From assembly GCF_030272615.1 (NCBI RefSeq), contig NC_081409.1, positions 878,574,220 to 878,638,219 on the forward strand: a stretch of 64,000 nucleotides of DNA. Reading direction: 5' to 3'. Below, piece by piece: positions 1 to 11,441 of this stretch. The notes beneath the pieces are model-generated. The model saw only the letters and a program-made list of their open reading frames with translations. It was not told where the DNA came from and searched no databases. The stretch comes from Cryptomeria japonica. Its lineage: Eukaryota > Streptophyta > Pinopsida > Cupressales > Cupressaceae. Within the stretch, counting starts at the first letter, position 1, and every line of letters begins with the position of its first letter. A program made the position numbers and the translations under genes.

Positions 1-437
1 TTAATTGGAGGCCTAACTGCCTGTTGCTTTTGTTTTGTTCTTTTAGGTGTGGGTGAGGGTACTGATGAGGGTTTTCGTTTCCTTTCTACCCTTTTGAATA
101 CCGTCGATATATCACTTTCAGAAGAAGTTGCAACCAGTGAAAGATGAGCTTCTGGTTGAAGTCCTTCTAACTCACTTTCCTTGATACCAGTTTGCTTCAA
201 TACATCTTCCTTAATAGCTTTAACTTGTCTAGTTCCCTTCCTCACTGTTTGTTCAACTTTCTTAACTCTTTTCTTAGACTGAATACCACTTTCAATTGTT
301 TCTACATTGCCAAAGACTTTCTCAGATGGTTCCTTTGGTGCTTCAAGGAGGGCTTTTGCATAAGTTTCAATGATGTTATCATCTGTTTCATATCCCATTT
401 CAGTTACCCAGATAGTCCTAAGGACAACCGCCTCCAT
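1..437 (-). pseudogene. In-frame continuation of the 335-residue ORF, cut by window edge
   Basis: Directly after the TAG at 438-440 the same minus-strand frame begins with ATG and stays open for 145 codons to position 1. It is rich in K, R, E, S and T, with a basic cluster near the window edge (PKRTKQKQQ) that could be a nuclear localisation signal. Either the TAG is a recent nonsense change or this is a second ORF abutting the first. Nothing enzymatic is recognisable. Confidence 0.4.
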
Positions 438-1445
438 CTAAATTTCATCTTTCTTAATTACAAAACATATTTCCTTTTGATATTTATCTACAATTGCCTG
501 AGATAGCCTTATTCTTGTCTTCATTCGAGCCTTCAGTGCTTGAAAATGTTCATTTATATTCTTCTCTCTGTTTTCTCCCATGTTGTTTAATGTGTCCAAT
601 AGTTGCTTTCCTACCGATATATCAAAGCCAAAGTCTTTTCTACCAATACCGAGTACTTCCTTAGTAATGTACAACATCAAACATACAAGCAAATTTCCAA
701 ATCTGAAAGTTCCTTTCTTATCTCCTTTGATCTTCTTAAGATTTTCTATCAATTCATCTTTAAGCCATTCATAGATGTCAATCTTAGCATTGTTGTTCAC
801 TAAGTCATAAGCACTTTTAATGCATAAGCTAGAGACTAAGTTTAATCTATTAGCATGTGTGGCTTTATAGCCAAGGATCATACTGACAAATCTAACATTT
901 ATGTCCTTTACATCATTGAATCTAAGTGATCTCTTGTCAAATGTTGCGTCGGTTAGGTCCATTACTGTGTCATTAGAGACCTTTTTAGTCCTATCAGGCC
1001 TACTACCGGTGGAAGGTAACCTTATTACTGCCTTAACTGCTTCTTTGGTGATCTTATGGATGGAATCCAACCAAAAGAATTCGCCATGCACTCTTCTTAG
1101 CACAATCCTTATAACATCCTTGGGAAAATCTGGGATACTAAGGATTTCAGTAAAACCTAGGGTTTCCACTATCTTATGTTCCGATTTGATATTGTCATTC
1201 ACATCACAAATCACAGTCCTATACATGTTCTTGATTTCTTCATCTCCTAATTCCTCTATGTGACAATGTATATATATCCTAGGATCTTCAGCATATACTA
1301 CTCCTTTAGGAATTTGAGAAAATGCACCTAGGGTATCATCTTTCTTTTCTATTTCGGGAACAAGTTTGAATATGGGTCTAGGGCGCTTGATAACCTCAAT
1401 CACGGTAGGATTTGCTATAAATTCAGGAACAGAGGAGGATGCCAT
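438..1445 (-). CDS. Unrecognised 335-residue ORF of element A
   Basis: An open frame starting MASSSVPEFIANPTVIEVIK and ending at a TAG at 438-440. It is mixed alpha/beta in character, has no membrane segments and carries none of the motifs of protease, integrase, reverse transcriptase or RNase H. The next codon after the TAG is ATG, and the same frame stays open to the window edge for 145 more codons, so this is probably the N-terminal two thirds of a longer protein. It lies downstream of the zinc-knuckle ORF within the element. I do not recognise the family and give no function. The length without frameshift suggests selection until recently, or a young insertion. Confidence 0.5.
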   Translation of the reverse strand: MASSSVPEFIANPTVIEVIKRPRPIFKLVPEIEKKDDTLGAFSQIPKGVVYAEDPRIYIHCHIEELGDEEIKNMYRTVICDVNDNIKSEHKIVETLGFTEILSIPDFPKDVIRIVLRRVHGEFFWLDSIHKITKEAVKAVIRLPSTGSRPDRTKKVSNDTVMDLTDATFDKRSLRFNDVKDINVRFVSMILGYKATHANRLNLVSSLCIKSAYDLVNNNAKIDIYEWLKDELIENLKKIKGDKKGTFRFGNLLVCLMLYITKEVLGIGRKDFGFDISVGKQLLDTLNNMGENREKNINEHFQALKARMKTRIRLSQAIVDKYQKEICFVIKKDEI

Positions 1446-1850
1446 GGTTATAAATACCTCGATCCGCCTTTAGGTATGTGTTCTTGAATGACTTGCTTCC
1501 TTCTCGCTATGGATGCCCTTGCTCAGAATTTTCACGCTCTCGGAGATTTGAATGCTTGGTGAATGAAAAAGGAGCCAAAACACTTACTTCATAATTTTAT
1601 TTTCTCCAACTACCGCATTTACTGCTTGTCGGTTAAGTCACAACTTAACTCATCTGCCGGTAAAGAAGTAATTCAACTTCTCACCATCAATCAAGGGTAT
1701 ATTAGCATGCTTTTCAATTTGTTGCCAAACCCCCAAAGGATTTTCCTTCAGTTAGATTCTTGCTAGTGGAGTGTTACTCTGTTCTGCTAGTGGAGGAGTA
1801 TTCCCATCAACATTCTGATCTGACTTTCTAATCCGTTGTTTTGAGAATTC

Positions 1851-2075
1851 TTACTTTACCTCTTCAACTTTTTCTTTACCTTTCAAGTTGGGTCCTTTGT
1901 TATTTGTCGGTGATGCATTACTTCTACAAAATTTAGCAATATGTCCAATTTTGTTACAAGCATAACAAGTCACATTGTTTTTCAGAATAGCTTTCCCATA
2001 TCCTATGTCGGTATGTGTTTTGCATTGATTAGATAAGTGTCCAAATCTTCCACAAACATAACATCTTACATTCAT
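1851..2075 (-). CDS. Zinc-knuckle ORF of element A (two intact CCHC motifs)
   Basis: The 74-residue ORF contains two CX2CX4HX4C knuckles: CYVCGRFGHLSNQC near residues 5-18 and CYACNKIGHIAKFC near residues 37-50, followed by a lysine-rich tail. Just upstream, in a shifted frame, a third decayed knuckle (CNKVGHNSENC) is legible near 2080-2115, so the original protein probably had three and has suffered frameshifts. CCHC knuckles bind nucleic acid and are the hallmark of retroelement nucleocapsid. With the coiled-coil ORF upstream it suggests an unusual gag made of coiled coil plus knuckles. Probably a remnant of a longer protein, not an independent gene. Confidence 0.6.
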   Translation of the reverse strand: MNVRCYVCGRFGHLSNQCKTHTDIGYGKAILKNNVTCYACNKIGHIAKFCRSNASPTNNKGPNLKGKEKVEEVK

Positions 2076-2265
2076 TTTGCAATTTTCTGAATTATGACCA
2101 ACTTTGTTGCATTAGAACATTGGCCGGTGGGTGTATTAGTGTTCTGATAGTTTCTAGATCTACATTGATTTGCTCTATGACCGGTTTTCTATGATCATGT
2201 TTGTTTGTAGTAACAAAGCTTTCACCAACTTCAAAGCCAAGGCCATTTGTATCACCATTAGGTTT

Positions 2266-2820
2266 CTAATTTTTCAGCATGTCATCAAGTTCCTCCGAAC
2301 TTTTCTTGAATTTCTCCTTGTGTTGATTTGCAGTAGCCAATTCATTTTCCAAGAAATCCTTCTGTCTCATGAGTTCAATTCTGTCATTTTGTGTATGCAT
2401 CAAGTTTGTCTTCAACATATCATTTTCATGACTGAGTCTTGTGTTTTCATTTCCAGCATCATTTAGTCTTCTAACCAAGTCCTCTTCATTCTTCTTCCGA
2501 TTTTCAGTTTCTTTACAAAATCTCATAGTCATATCTTGCATCTCATTCTTCATTGTATTGTTTTCTTGTCTCAGCTTGTTTACCAAATCATTAAGTGCTT
2601 CTTTTTCATCTTCATCATTCTGCATCTTTTTACAAAGTTCTCTTCTTTTGTTCCTTGCAATAGTGAAATTTTCTTGAAGTCCTTGAATGATATCCCGTGC
2701 AGCCTTCAAATCATCTTCAAGTTTGATATTCTTCACTTTTTCTGCATCATAGTCTGGAAGAGTTGTTTCCAATTGCTTTCTTAAGTTTTCCATCTCTACC
2801 GGTGTCAAGATCTTCCTCAA
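2266..2820 (-). CDS. Coiled-coil ORF in element A (gag-position protein)
   Basis: The first ORF after the primer site encodes 184 residues, very rich in E, K, N, D and L with heptad-like leucine spacing over nearly its whole length, predicting a long coiled coil. It opens with MRKILTPVEMENLRKQLE. No signal peptide or membrane segment is seen. I recognise no named family. Its place between primer site and zinc knuckles is where gag lies, so a structural or packaging role is a reasonable inference. The frame ends shortly before a decayed stretch (2076-2265) leading to the zinc knuckles, so both may once have been one protein. An ATG near 2770 is an alternative start. Confidence 0.5.
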   Translation of the reverse strand: MRKILTPVEMENLRKQLETTLPDYDAEKVKNIKLEDDLKAARDIIQGLQENFTIARNKRRELCKKMQNDEDEKEALNDLVNKLRQENNTMKNEMQDMTMRFCKETENRKKNEEDLVRRLNDAGNENTRLSHENDMLKTNLMHTQNDRIELMRQKDFLENELATANQHKEKFKKSSEELDDMLKN

Positions 2821-2850
2821 GTTGTTAGGCTTTTGAAAATAGAGGACCAG

Positions 2851-2862
2851 GCTCTGATACCA
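2851..2862 (-). promoter_or_regulatory. Primer binding site of element A
   Basis: The plus strand reads GCTCTGATACCA, so the minus strand reads TGGTATCAGAGC, the standard plant initiator-tRNA-Met primer site of Copia elements. It lies two bases from the LTR edge, the same spacing as in element E. Confidence 0.85.
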
Positions 2863-2864
2863 AT

Positions 2865-3357
2865 TATTAGGATTCCCAAAGATATTGAGAGGGGGGGGGT
2901 GAATCAGTATCTGACTGGTAAAAGAATTTTCTTGAACTATAACTTGAAAAGCATTTCAAAACTGTGTATCGGTAAACAAAAATTAATGCAGTAAATAACA
3001 ACAACAACAACAACATGAAAAGCACACCATAACACAATATTTTAACGAGGAAACCCGGTGTGGGAAAAACCTCAGTGGGATTTGTGACCCACAATATTCG
3101 CTTACTGGCCAATAAGAGAATACTACTATTTACAATAGGGGCCTGCACATGCAGGAAGGCCAAGTGCCTAGATCTCACTACTCAGTTACAAAATAAAGTC
3201 TCACTGACTTACAAAATTGGATTATACAAATCCAATGTCATGTACTACTTCAGATCAACATCTACTATGCTAGATTCAGTACCGGTTTAAGCTCTGCAAT
3301 ATACATAAACCCTTATCCTAATAATTCAAACATTAGGTCTACTATCCTCTTTTCATC
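2865..3357 (-). repeat. 5' LTR of element A, inner part
   Basis: In plus orientation the LTR edge should read TGTTAGG, as in element E, but here reads TATTAGG, one substitution. It carries the GAGGGGGGGGGTGAATCA block near its end and a conserved GTGGGAAAAACC block near 3060 that also occurs in LTRs C, E and H. It is interrupted at 3357 by element B; the rest is at 11442-11733. Confidence 0.7.
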
Positions 3358-4982
3358 TGTATAGGGGAAAAAGTGACACTAAGCAAACATGTCCTAATCT
3401 CACTTTCAATCACACACTTGTGGAATATGAAAGAGCCTAGAGGTATCACACAATTGGCTACTTCTTTTTGTGGAAGAGAGAGCCACGGGCTACCTATTAG
3501 GATTTCTATTCCTTTGTTGCAAATGATAGATAGAATGATGCAAGTTCAACTATTAACCCTAAAGTGTAAGTATGAACTAGTAACTTTGAGCACAAGATTG
3601 TAGAATTGAGATTTAATGATGAACAATTGTAAGGATAAGAGGAGAAATGTAAATGTGTACCTTGAATGGATTTGATTCTGCAAGATCTGTCGCTGAAGCC
3701 GGAAGCCTGAAATACTGAAGTTGCTACCTCTGAAACTGCCAAAATTCACTGAAATGGACAAGGACCAGGGCGCCCAGCGCCCCTGTCCTGGCAGGACAAG
3801 GGCGCCCCACGCCCCTGTCCTAGCTTTCTGGGTTGGAATTTGGTGTGAAGTTCAGTCTCCGTCTGCTTCCGTCGGATCTGCAACTTGCGGCGTCGTCCGA
3901 ATCCCGAAACCTGCACTTATATCTGAAAAGGTATGGTGGGCGGCTATATAGGGTTTTGCCTTAGTCAAACCTCTGCTTTGGTGATTTCCACCTCCACTAA
4001 TAGCCAAGTTGTATTGTAAAAGTAGTGTGTGTGCAGACCTTGTGTGTGTGCAAGATCCTAAAATGCAAGTAAGCAAACTAGAGCAACCTAGAAAGTAAAC
4101 CCTAATTGCTTGTAAATGATAATGTAAATGCTCCAAATCAAGATGTAAAGAGATCTAAAGCATGAATACAAGTGATATAATGAGGCTTATGCAAAGACAT
4201 GAAAACAACATGAAATCATACCCAACCCCAAGGGAGGGGTACAAGCCAATCTTCAGTCGGTGATCCCTTATTTCTCTTCAATGCCTTCAAAGCCCTAAAT
4301 GGATGAATGAAATTGATGAATGCTTGATGGATGGATTTTGAATGTTGTTGAAGTCTTCAAAGATCTGCTCTTTCGCTGCATAGAAGGTCCCTGAAACCAA
4401 AAATTCGGATCCTTTCAAATGAAGAAAGAGAGCTCTTATATATGAAACCCTAGGTCTTAATTTCAACTTTAGGCCGACTTAGAGATTGAATCTCCCGACA
4501 ATTTCTTGGGGTTAGGCTTTATTTTATGATTGGATCGTGCTCCTAAAATTTCGGGAAAAATGTCCAGGACCGTGTGCACTCCAGGCGCCATGGTCCTCTC
4601 CGGGCGCCATGGTCCCGACAACTTTTCACCAAATTTTCAGGGCCATCGGATATGATGATTTTAGAGCGAATCCCGAAGTTATAGGTGATTTCGAGATGTT
4701 TTGACCCCCGAAATCAAGCCCCCAAGTTCAAAATAGGACCTAATTAGGGTTTTTGATTAAATGATGTATTAGAGGAATAAAATGAAAGGGGCACACTTTA
4801 ATGAAAAGGGCCCAACTTTATGATATGGAAGATGATGAAATAGAACCTTAGACCTAATTAATTTAATTAATTAAGTGGTAAAGGGGAAATGCAATGCAAA
4901 ATGCAAAATGCGCCAAGGTGGGTGCTAAACTAGGTGTGAAATTGTACCACCCTAGCAAGTGCGTACAATTTATGACGCTACA
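3358..4982 (-). repeat. 3' LTR of element B
   Basis: It starts TGTATAGGGG and ends GACGCTACA on the plus strand. It contains GC-rich quasi-palindromes at 3770-3820 and 4567-4616, with GGACC and GGTCC ends around GCGCC cores, and a run of repeated AATGCAAA near 4890. Confidence 0.9.
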
Positions 4983-4999
4983 TTTAGCCCCCACTTTAG
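4983..4999 (-). other. Polypurine tract of element B
   Basis: The minus strand reads CTAAAGTGGGGGCTAAA directly before the 3' LTR, the position of the plus-strand DNA primer. The same 17 bases precede the 3' LTR of element F at 27836-27852. Confidence 0.85.
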
Positions 5000-6273
5000 C
5001 GGTCATATGAACACTACGTGCATATGCAAACTAAAGTATAAAAAATTAAACATTATTTGAAAAAGGATATATCCATAAGTCCGTCGAACGAAGCCCCCAG
5101 TGGTATCTGCAGTACACAGTTAGGAACCGCACCCTACAAAATGCACGTTAGATCACAAAATCACCTAATGCTTACTAAGGAAGGTGATGAAAATTTGAGG
5201 GTAGCTATATGCCCCCCCCTGTTTCGGCTTGCTAATTTTAGTGAGTTGAAACAGGGTATCATGTTTACCACTTCGAATTGTTAAAGAATATTGATGACAA
5301 ATGCTCACAAGAAGATTTGATATGAGATCAAAAACTAATGGAGAGTCATTTCGTAAGAAAGAGGACTAAATCTCAATTCCAACACAACAAAGAGTGTGAG
5401 GATTTGAGAGTTCTCTAACAAAAGATGAAGGATGTAAATGGAAACAAAATGCAAAGAGAAGAAAAGATAAGATAGTTGAAAAGGGATATCTTGTAGTATG
5501 TGTAAAGGAGATCCTTAGAGGAGAAGAGATCTTTGTCCAAAAGACACCTATCCCTGAGAGGAATTGTCTTTAGACAAATATAACATCTTCTAGAATAAGA
5601 CAAAGAAGAGAATAAGAATGCAATACTTCCTTATTTTGCGAGGTGAAAGTGATTCTTAATGAAGGATGACGCTCTTTTTAACCCAATTGGGAGAGTGAAT
5701 TCATTATGGATGTATTTTACCAAGTGCAAAAGAGGTTGTAGTCAAGGACTTACACCTCTTGTAAGAGAGAATCCTTGAACAAACAACAACAAATGCATAC
5801 AAGGAATAACATCAAGTAATAAAGTTCACACCATCCACGAAATAGGAAAAAGTGGATCCTTAGATAAAAATAAGAAAAGATCATTGCCTCCCAAGGATAA
5901 GGACAATGAGAAGGACTTACACAATCTTCTAGGGAGAGATTTAGACATAAACAAAATGTACTACATACTCACATGAGTTCATGCAAGCAAGACATTAGTG
6001 TATGTAAAATGCTCCTCACAAGAAGTGGGTAGCATAAGAAAGAGAATACACATTTTCTCCCATATCTAGGAAAAGAGAATTCTAAAGCAAAGATGATCAA
6101 TATTTCCACACTATTACCTCATAGGAACAAGAGATAACATAGAAAAATTAGGCTATTATGTTGCTTCAAAAATATGATTACACTTGAAATTGTATCATCA
6201 TGAATGACAATGAGCCCCTAGTAAATGAGCTACCAATGTCACATAATGATGAGCAACATAATAGCCATTAATG
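5000..6273 (-). other. Element B 3' internal region without a gene
   Basis: AT-rich DNA between the broken ORF and the polypurine tract. In related full-length elements polymerase genes would lie here; I see no reverse transcriptase, RNase H or integrase motifs in any frame. Short open frames at 5057-5284 and 5415-5603 have no recognisable content. Confidence 0.6.
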
Positions 6274-9200
6274 TTATTTAAAGACATGATAGATTGAATG
6301 AGGTATTTGAATATGACATGCTAAATGCTCAACTATAAGTGAGATCAAAAACATGTATAAAATGATAAAAATTGAAGAAGAAAAGTCACAAGAAATCTTA
6401 GAAGAAGGATGAGTGTAATTTATTAGAGCCTTATCCCTGGAGGAAAGGAATTTATGATGAATAGGAGATAAAGATTCATAAGTGAATTTAGAAATTTGAG
6501 GGGATTCATAAAGAGATTTGTTCATCGCCAAGATTTCCTTATGAGGGGAATGAGAGTTGATAGAAGTAGAAGATGATTTAGTTGAAGTGAGATCATCATC
6601 ACTACTAAATATAGCATTCACATTGAGAGATGGTCTTTTAGATGCTTTGGTGGGCTTAGAAAGATTATATCCAAGTCCAAATGAATATTCATGCATGTTA
6701 TGTTCTAAAGGAACTTTAATTCCTTGTTCATTTGTGCCACAACCATTTCCACTATAGCCACTCTTAGCCAAAATGTGAAAACCACGACCATAACAATTAG
6801 CCATTTCAGAAAGAAAAGGTGGTTTTTCATAAGACAAAGAATCAAATTCTTCAAAATTAGAGGTGTGAGGAGAAGAAGTTTGAGAAGCGGCCACAAAATT
6901 ATTGCTCATAGGTTCAGGTAAGACTGATTGATCTCTAGTTTCTTCCTTCTTTTTAACTTTAAGCTCTCTAGGAGGAACCCTATACTCACCTACAAAGGTG
7001 GGATTAAAATCAAGAGATCCCCAATCGTCTTCTGCGAGAACCTTCTCAGGATCAAAAGCCTTTTCATGTGTAGATTCAAGTTGAGAAGAATCATCTTCAG
7101 GAACTTCATACTCATCCAAAGAATTTTGATTATCAGAGGGTGATGATTCATCCATAGGTATCTTGTTTAACGAGTCATCACTAGAAGAGGAAGGCTTAGA
7201 AGAACTCCCTTTGGAAGTAGATGTTTGCAAACAAGCTTGAAAATTAGTATCACCTATCAAGCTATATGTCTTATTATTATAAATAAATTTAACTTGTCTA
7301 TGCAATGTAGAGGGGATAGCTTGCATACTGTGAATCCAAGGTCTCCCTAATAACAAGTTGTATGTTAGATTTCCTGACATAACATGGATAGGAGTAGGCA
7401 AAGTAACAGGTCCCACTGTGATGGGTAAGGTGATAATACCTAATGAAGACTTAGCCACATTATCAAAGCCTCGAATGGGATGAGAGTCGGGCTCAATAAG
7501 GGATGTATCCACATTCATCTTATGCAATAGATTAATGCTACACACATTAAGGCCGGAACCATTATCTACCAGTGTTCATCTTATAGCAGTGTCATTTATG
7601 ATAACCACAATCATCAAGGGATCATATTGATGTTGAATTTCACTAGTAGGCAACTCATCTTGAGTAAACACAATTTGAGCTTTAGAATTCATCACAGAGT
7701 TAACCAAAGACACTATATTACTAGATGTATTAGGTGGAGGAACATTCAAATCTTTCAAGGCATCTTGTAACATTCCATGATGAGCGGAAGAAGTTTGGAT
7801 CAAATCCCAAAGGGATATCTTAGCAGGGGTAGCTTTAAGTTGTTCTATGAGATCATATTCCTTACCAAGAACTTGTGAAATATGTGGAGCTTGCGGAAGA
7901 ATTGGTTGGGAAGGAGGAAGTGAAGTTGGGATAACTAGAGGAGGATTAGGTTGCCTATTGTTTCTTGTGTTATAGGTATGAGCAACCGCATTATAACTCT
8001 ATCTAGTCAGTTGTTTAGCATACTCATAAGGGCTCTTAGTAGAATAACCTCCTTGCACAGTAATAATAGGTTTCTTAGGAGTGCAAAAAGAATCATTAGC
8101 ATAAGCACCTTGAACCACTAAGATAGGCTTATTTAAAGGTTGAGAATTTTGAGAAGGACAAGCACCTTGGACAGTGAAGAGAGGTTTGTTAGGTGTTTCA
8201 TTCACATGTATCAGATTGATTGAGGATGGTTTAGAGGAATGAACAAAAGTGTTGGAAGAATTGTTGATAGCCTTCTCTTGCACTAAAATCTCATCACGGA
8301 TTAAATCAATTTTAGGAGAGAGACAAGGGGTAGGCATTGATGTTCTAGTAGGCAGAGTAATACTAGGAAAGGTCATATCATCCTCTATCATCAAAGGATC
8401 TACATGGGGAATAAACTCTCTAGGAGAAGGATCAACATTACTCTCTAAAGTCTCACTTTTGAGAGGGAGATCTTTGAAAGAGATGTTAACCATCTTGCTT
8501 TGAACTAGGGTTTCCTTATGAGTAGAACCAAGTTGAGGAGAGGGAGAATAATTGAGATTCAAGGAAGGTGAGAAACTATCAAGGGAGTTTTCAATCTTGA
8601 TTTCATCCCCTTTGGCTAGGGTTCTCTCATGGGGTAGAGAATAATCTACACCTTCTTCTAATGGTTCATCCCAAATAGTGAGGTTGTTGAAAGGAATGTT
8701 TGAAGTATTGTCAATTTCGGGAGAGGAGATAACATTGTTTATTAATTCCTCATCCTTAGGAGGGAGAGCATCAATAGATGTGTTAAACTCATCCTCTTTC
8801 CTCAAAATATGTTCAATATGATCTTTAGGGGAGAGAGAATTAAGGAAATTGCTTATTATTTCATCTTCTTTCTCTAAGGGATGCTTATGGGTAAGACAAA
8901 CTTTAGGAGAAGGGTAAGCATTTATCATTAACTCGTCATCTCTAGTGGGAATTTTGTTGGAAAAGGAAATGCCATCACTAGGAAATGTAGGGATCATGTC
9001 ATCTTCTTGCACAAAAGGATCCTCATGAAGGGAGTGTTTTTTAGGAGGAACATGAACATATTTCTCCAAAGATTCATGCTTAGGAAGGAGATCTTTGAAA
9101 GAAGTGTTCATAACCTCTTGTTGCACTAACATTCCCCCATTGGAAGGACCAACTTTAGGAGAAAATAAGTCAATGTCCATCAATGCCTTTTCACTTAGAG

Positions 9201-9480
9201 AGGCATCATGTAAGGAAGGTGAAATAACATTAAGAAAGGTGTTTATGATATCATTCTCTTCCTCTAGGATAGCTAAATAGGAAGGGCACATTTTAGGAGA
9301 ATTGTCAAGATCACTCTTAAAGTCTTCATCCTTAGAGCATGGGAGAGTCTCAAAGGGATTGGTAGCAACTCTTTTAGGCACTAAAATGTTGTTATAGATG
9401 GGGGGAGGTTCTTTAGGAGAAGGAAAAATTGAAACAAGGGAAGCTAACCCATTATCACATCTATGAAATGAATGCATCAT
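6274..9480 (-). pseudogene. Element B protein: repeat-rich N-terminus, retropepsin, G-patch-like segment
   Basis: One minus-strand frame of about 1069 codons is broken only by TAG at 7999-8001 and TGA at 7576-7578. The first 493 codons are acidic and proline/serine-rich, built of degenerate units with recurrent SPK and HxxPLxxED-like phrases, ending in three copies of a KPxxxVQGA/GY phrase near 8040-8190. A conserved segment near 7800-7860 (LKATPAKISLWDLI) resembles the linker before protease in plant Gypsy gag-pol. The retropepsin follows at about 7200-7575 with VDNGSGLN as active-site phrase (DNG in place of DSG or DTG) and LLGRPWIHSM as the later conserved block. A glycine-rich G-patch-like stretch (GYSGNGCGTNEQG) lies near 6690-6800. 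No classical gag domain or zinc knuckle was found, and no pol enzymes follow. Confidence 0.75.
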
Positions 9481-9804
9481 GACAACAATTTTCCTCTTTC
9501 AAATGATAACACATGCAAAATAGAAGGAAATGTTTAATTTTAACCAATGCAAGCACTTAGAATGTAGATTTAGAAAATGAAATTTATGATTCAAATGAGT
9601 TCCTAAATCAGATTTGAAATTATTGATCCCAATTAAGCTATCCACAAGTTCAACTTTGAATTGAAAAATTAGGGTTTTAGCAAAAATTTCCTCTAAATTT
9701 TTGAATCTTGCAAGAAATTAAAACTTGTAAATACAAATTTGAATTTGAAATAGCATAAATACTCAATTCTGAAAACATAAATCAGAATTAGAGAAGATTG
9801 GAGT
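9481..9804 (-). other. Element B leader
   Basis: About 320 bp of AT-rich untranslated sequence between primer site and the first ATG of the element B ORF, with several upstream ATGs and no coding signal. Confidence 0.5.
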
Positions 9805-9821
9805 TCACGTCGGGTTCACCA
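9805..9821 (-). promoter_or_regulatory. Primer binding site of element B
   Basis: The plus strand reads TCACGTCGGGTTCACCA; the minus strand, TGGTGAACCCGACGTGA, begins three bases after the LTR. The CCA end marks it as a tRNA 3'-end complement. I could not assign the tRNA with certainty. The identical 17 bases serve element F at 22466-22482. Confidence 0.8.
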
Positions 9822-9824
9822 AAA

Positions 9825-11441
9825 TGTATACGGGAAAAAGTGACACTAAGCAAACATGCCCTAATCTCACTTTCAATCACACACTTGTGGAATACGAAAG
9901 AGCCTAGAGGTATCACACAATTGGATACTTCTTTTTGTGGAAGAGAGAGCCATGGGCTACCTATTAGGATTTCTATTCCTTTGTTGCAAATGATAGATAG
10001 AATGATGCAAGTTCAACTATTAACCCTAAAGTGTAAGTATGAACTAGTAACTTTGAGCACAAGATTGTAGAATTGAGATTTAATGATGAAAAATTGTAAG
10101 GATAAGAGGAGAAATGTAAATGTGTACCTTGAATGGATTTGATTCTGCAAGATCTGCCGCTGAAGCTAGAAGCCTGAAATACTGAAGCTGCTACCTCTGA
10201 AACTGCCAAAATTCACTGAAATGGACAAGGACCAGGGTGCCCAGCGCCCCTGTCCCAGGGACCAGGGCACCCCACGCCCCTATCCTAGCTTTCTGGGTTG
10301 GAATTTGGTGTGATGTTCAATCTCCGTCTGCTTCCGTCGGATCTGCAACTTGCGGCGTCATCCGAATCCCGAAACCTGCACTTATATCTGAAAAGGTATG
10401 GTGGGTGGCTATATAGGGTTTTGCCTTAGTCAAACCCCCATTTTGGTGATTTCCACCTCCACGAATAGCCAAGTTGTATTGTAAAAGTAGTGTGTGTGCA
10501 GACCTTGTGTGTGTGCAAGATCCTAAAATGCAAGTAAGCAAACTAGAGCAACCTAGAAAGTAAACCCTAATTGCTTGTAAATGATAATGTAAATGCTCCA
10601 AATCAAGATGTAAAGAGATATAAAGCATGAATACAAGTGATATAATGAGGCTTATGCAAAGACATGAAAACAAAATGAAATCATACCCAACCCCAAGGGA
10701 GGGGTACAAGCCAATCTTCAGTCGGTGATCCCTTATTTCTCTTCAATGCCTTCAAAGCCCTAAATGGATGAATGAAATTGATGAATGCTTGATGGATGGA
10801 TGTTGAATGTTGTTGAAGTCTTCAAAGATCTGCTCTTTTGCTGCATAGAAGGTCCCTGAAACCAAAAATTTGGATCCTTTCAAATGAAGAAAGAGAGCTC
10901 TTATATATGAAACCCTAGGTCTTAATTTCAACTTTAGGCCGACTTAGAGATTGAATCTCCCACCAATTTCTTGGGGTTAGGCTTTATTTTATGATTGGAT
11001 CGTGCTCCTAAAATTTTGGGAAAAATGTCCGGGACCGTGTGCACTCCGGGCGTCATGGTCCTCTCCGGGCGCCATGGTCCCGACAACTTTTCACCAAATT
11101 TTTCAAGGCCGTCGGATATGATGATTTTAGAGTGAATCCCGAAGTTATAGGTGATTTCGAGATGTTTTGACCCCCGAAATCAAGCCCCCAAGTTCAAAAT
11201 AGGACCTAATTAGGGTTTTTGATTAAATGATGTATTAGAGGAATAAAATGAAAGGGGCACACTTTAATGAAAAGGGCCCAACTTTATGATATGGAAGATG
11301 ATGAAATAGAACCTTAGACCTAATTAATTTAATTAATTAAGTGGTAAAGGGGAAATGCAATGCAAAATGCGCCAAGGTGGGTGCTAAACTAGGTGTGAAA
11401 TTGTACCACCCTAGCAAGTGCGTACAATTTACGACGCTACA
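9825..11441 (-). repeat. 5' LTR of element B
   Basis: It matches the 3' LTR closely over its whole length by eye, with scattered substitutions (for example the GC-rich motif at 10228-10285 is altered) and one 8-bp deletion. Possible minus-strand TATA boxes are at 10900-10907 (TATATAAG) and 10409-10416 (CTATATAG). Confidence 0.9.

Larger units (their letters stand above)
3358..11441 (-). mobile_element. Element B: complete non-autonomous Ty3/Gypsy-type LTR element
   Basis: It reads on the minus strand. LTRs are 1625 bp (3358-4982, 3') and 1617 bp (9825-11441, 5'); the difference is one extra 8-bp unit in the 3' copy near 4900. A perfect 5-bp target duplication TCATC lies at 3353-3357 and 11442-11446, inside the LTR of element A. 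LTRs begin TGTAGCGTC and end TACA. The 4.84-kb interior encodes one long broken frame with a retropepsin and a G-patch-like segment but no reverse transcriptase, RNase H or integrase. Primer site and polypurine tract are identical to those of element F, so both probably used the same helper enzymes. Confidence 0.9.

Noticed and set aside
3721-4136. Short ORFs in the LTR of element B, repeated at 9973-10709
   Set aside because: They occur in both LTRs and cross the GC-rich motif; shifts and stops differ between copies.
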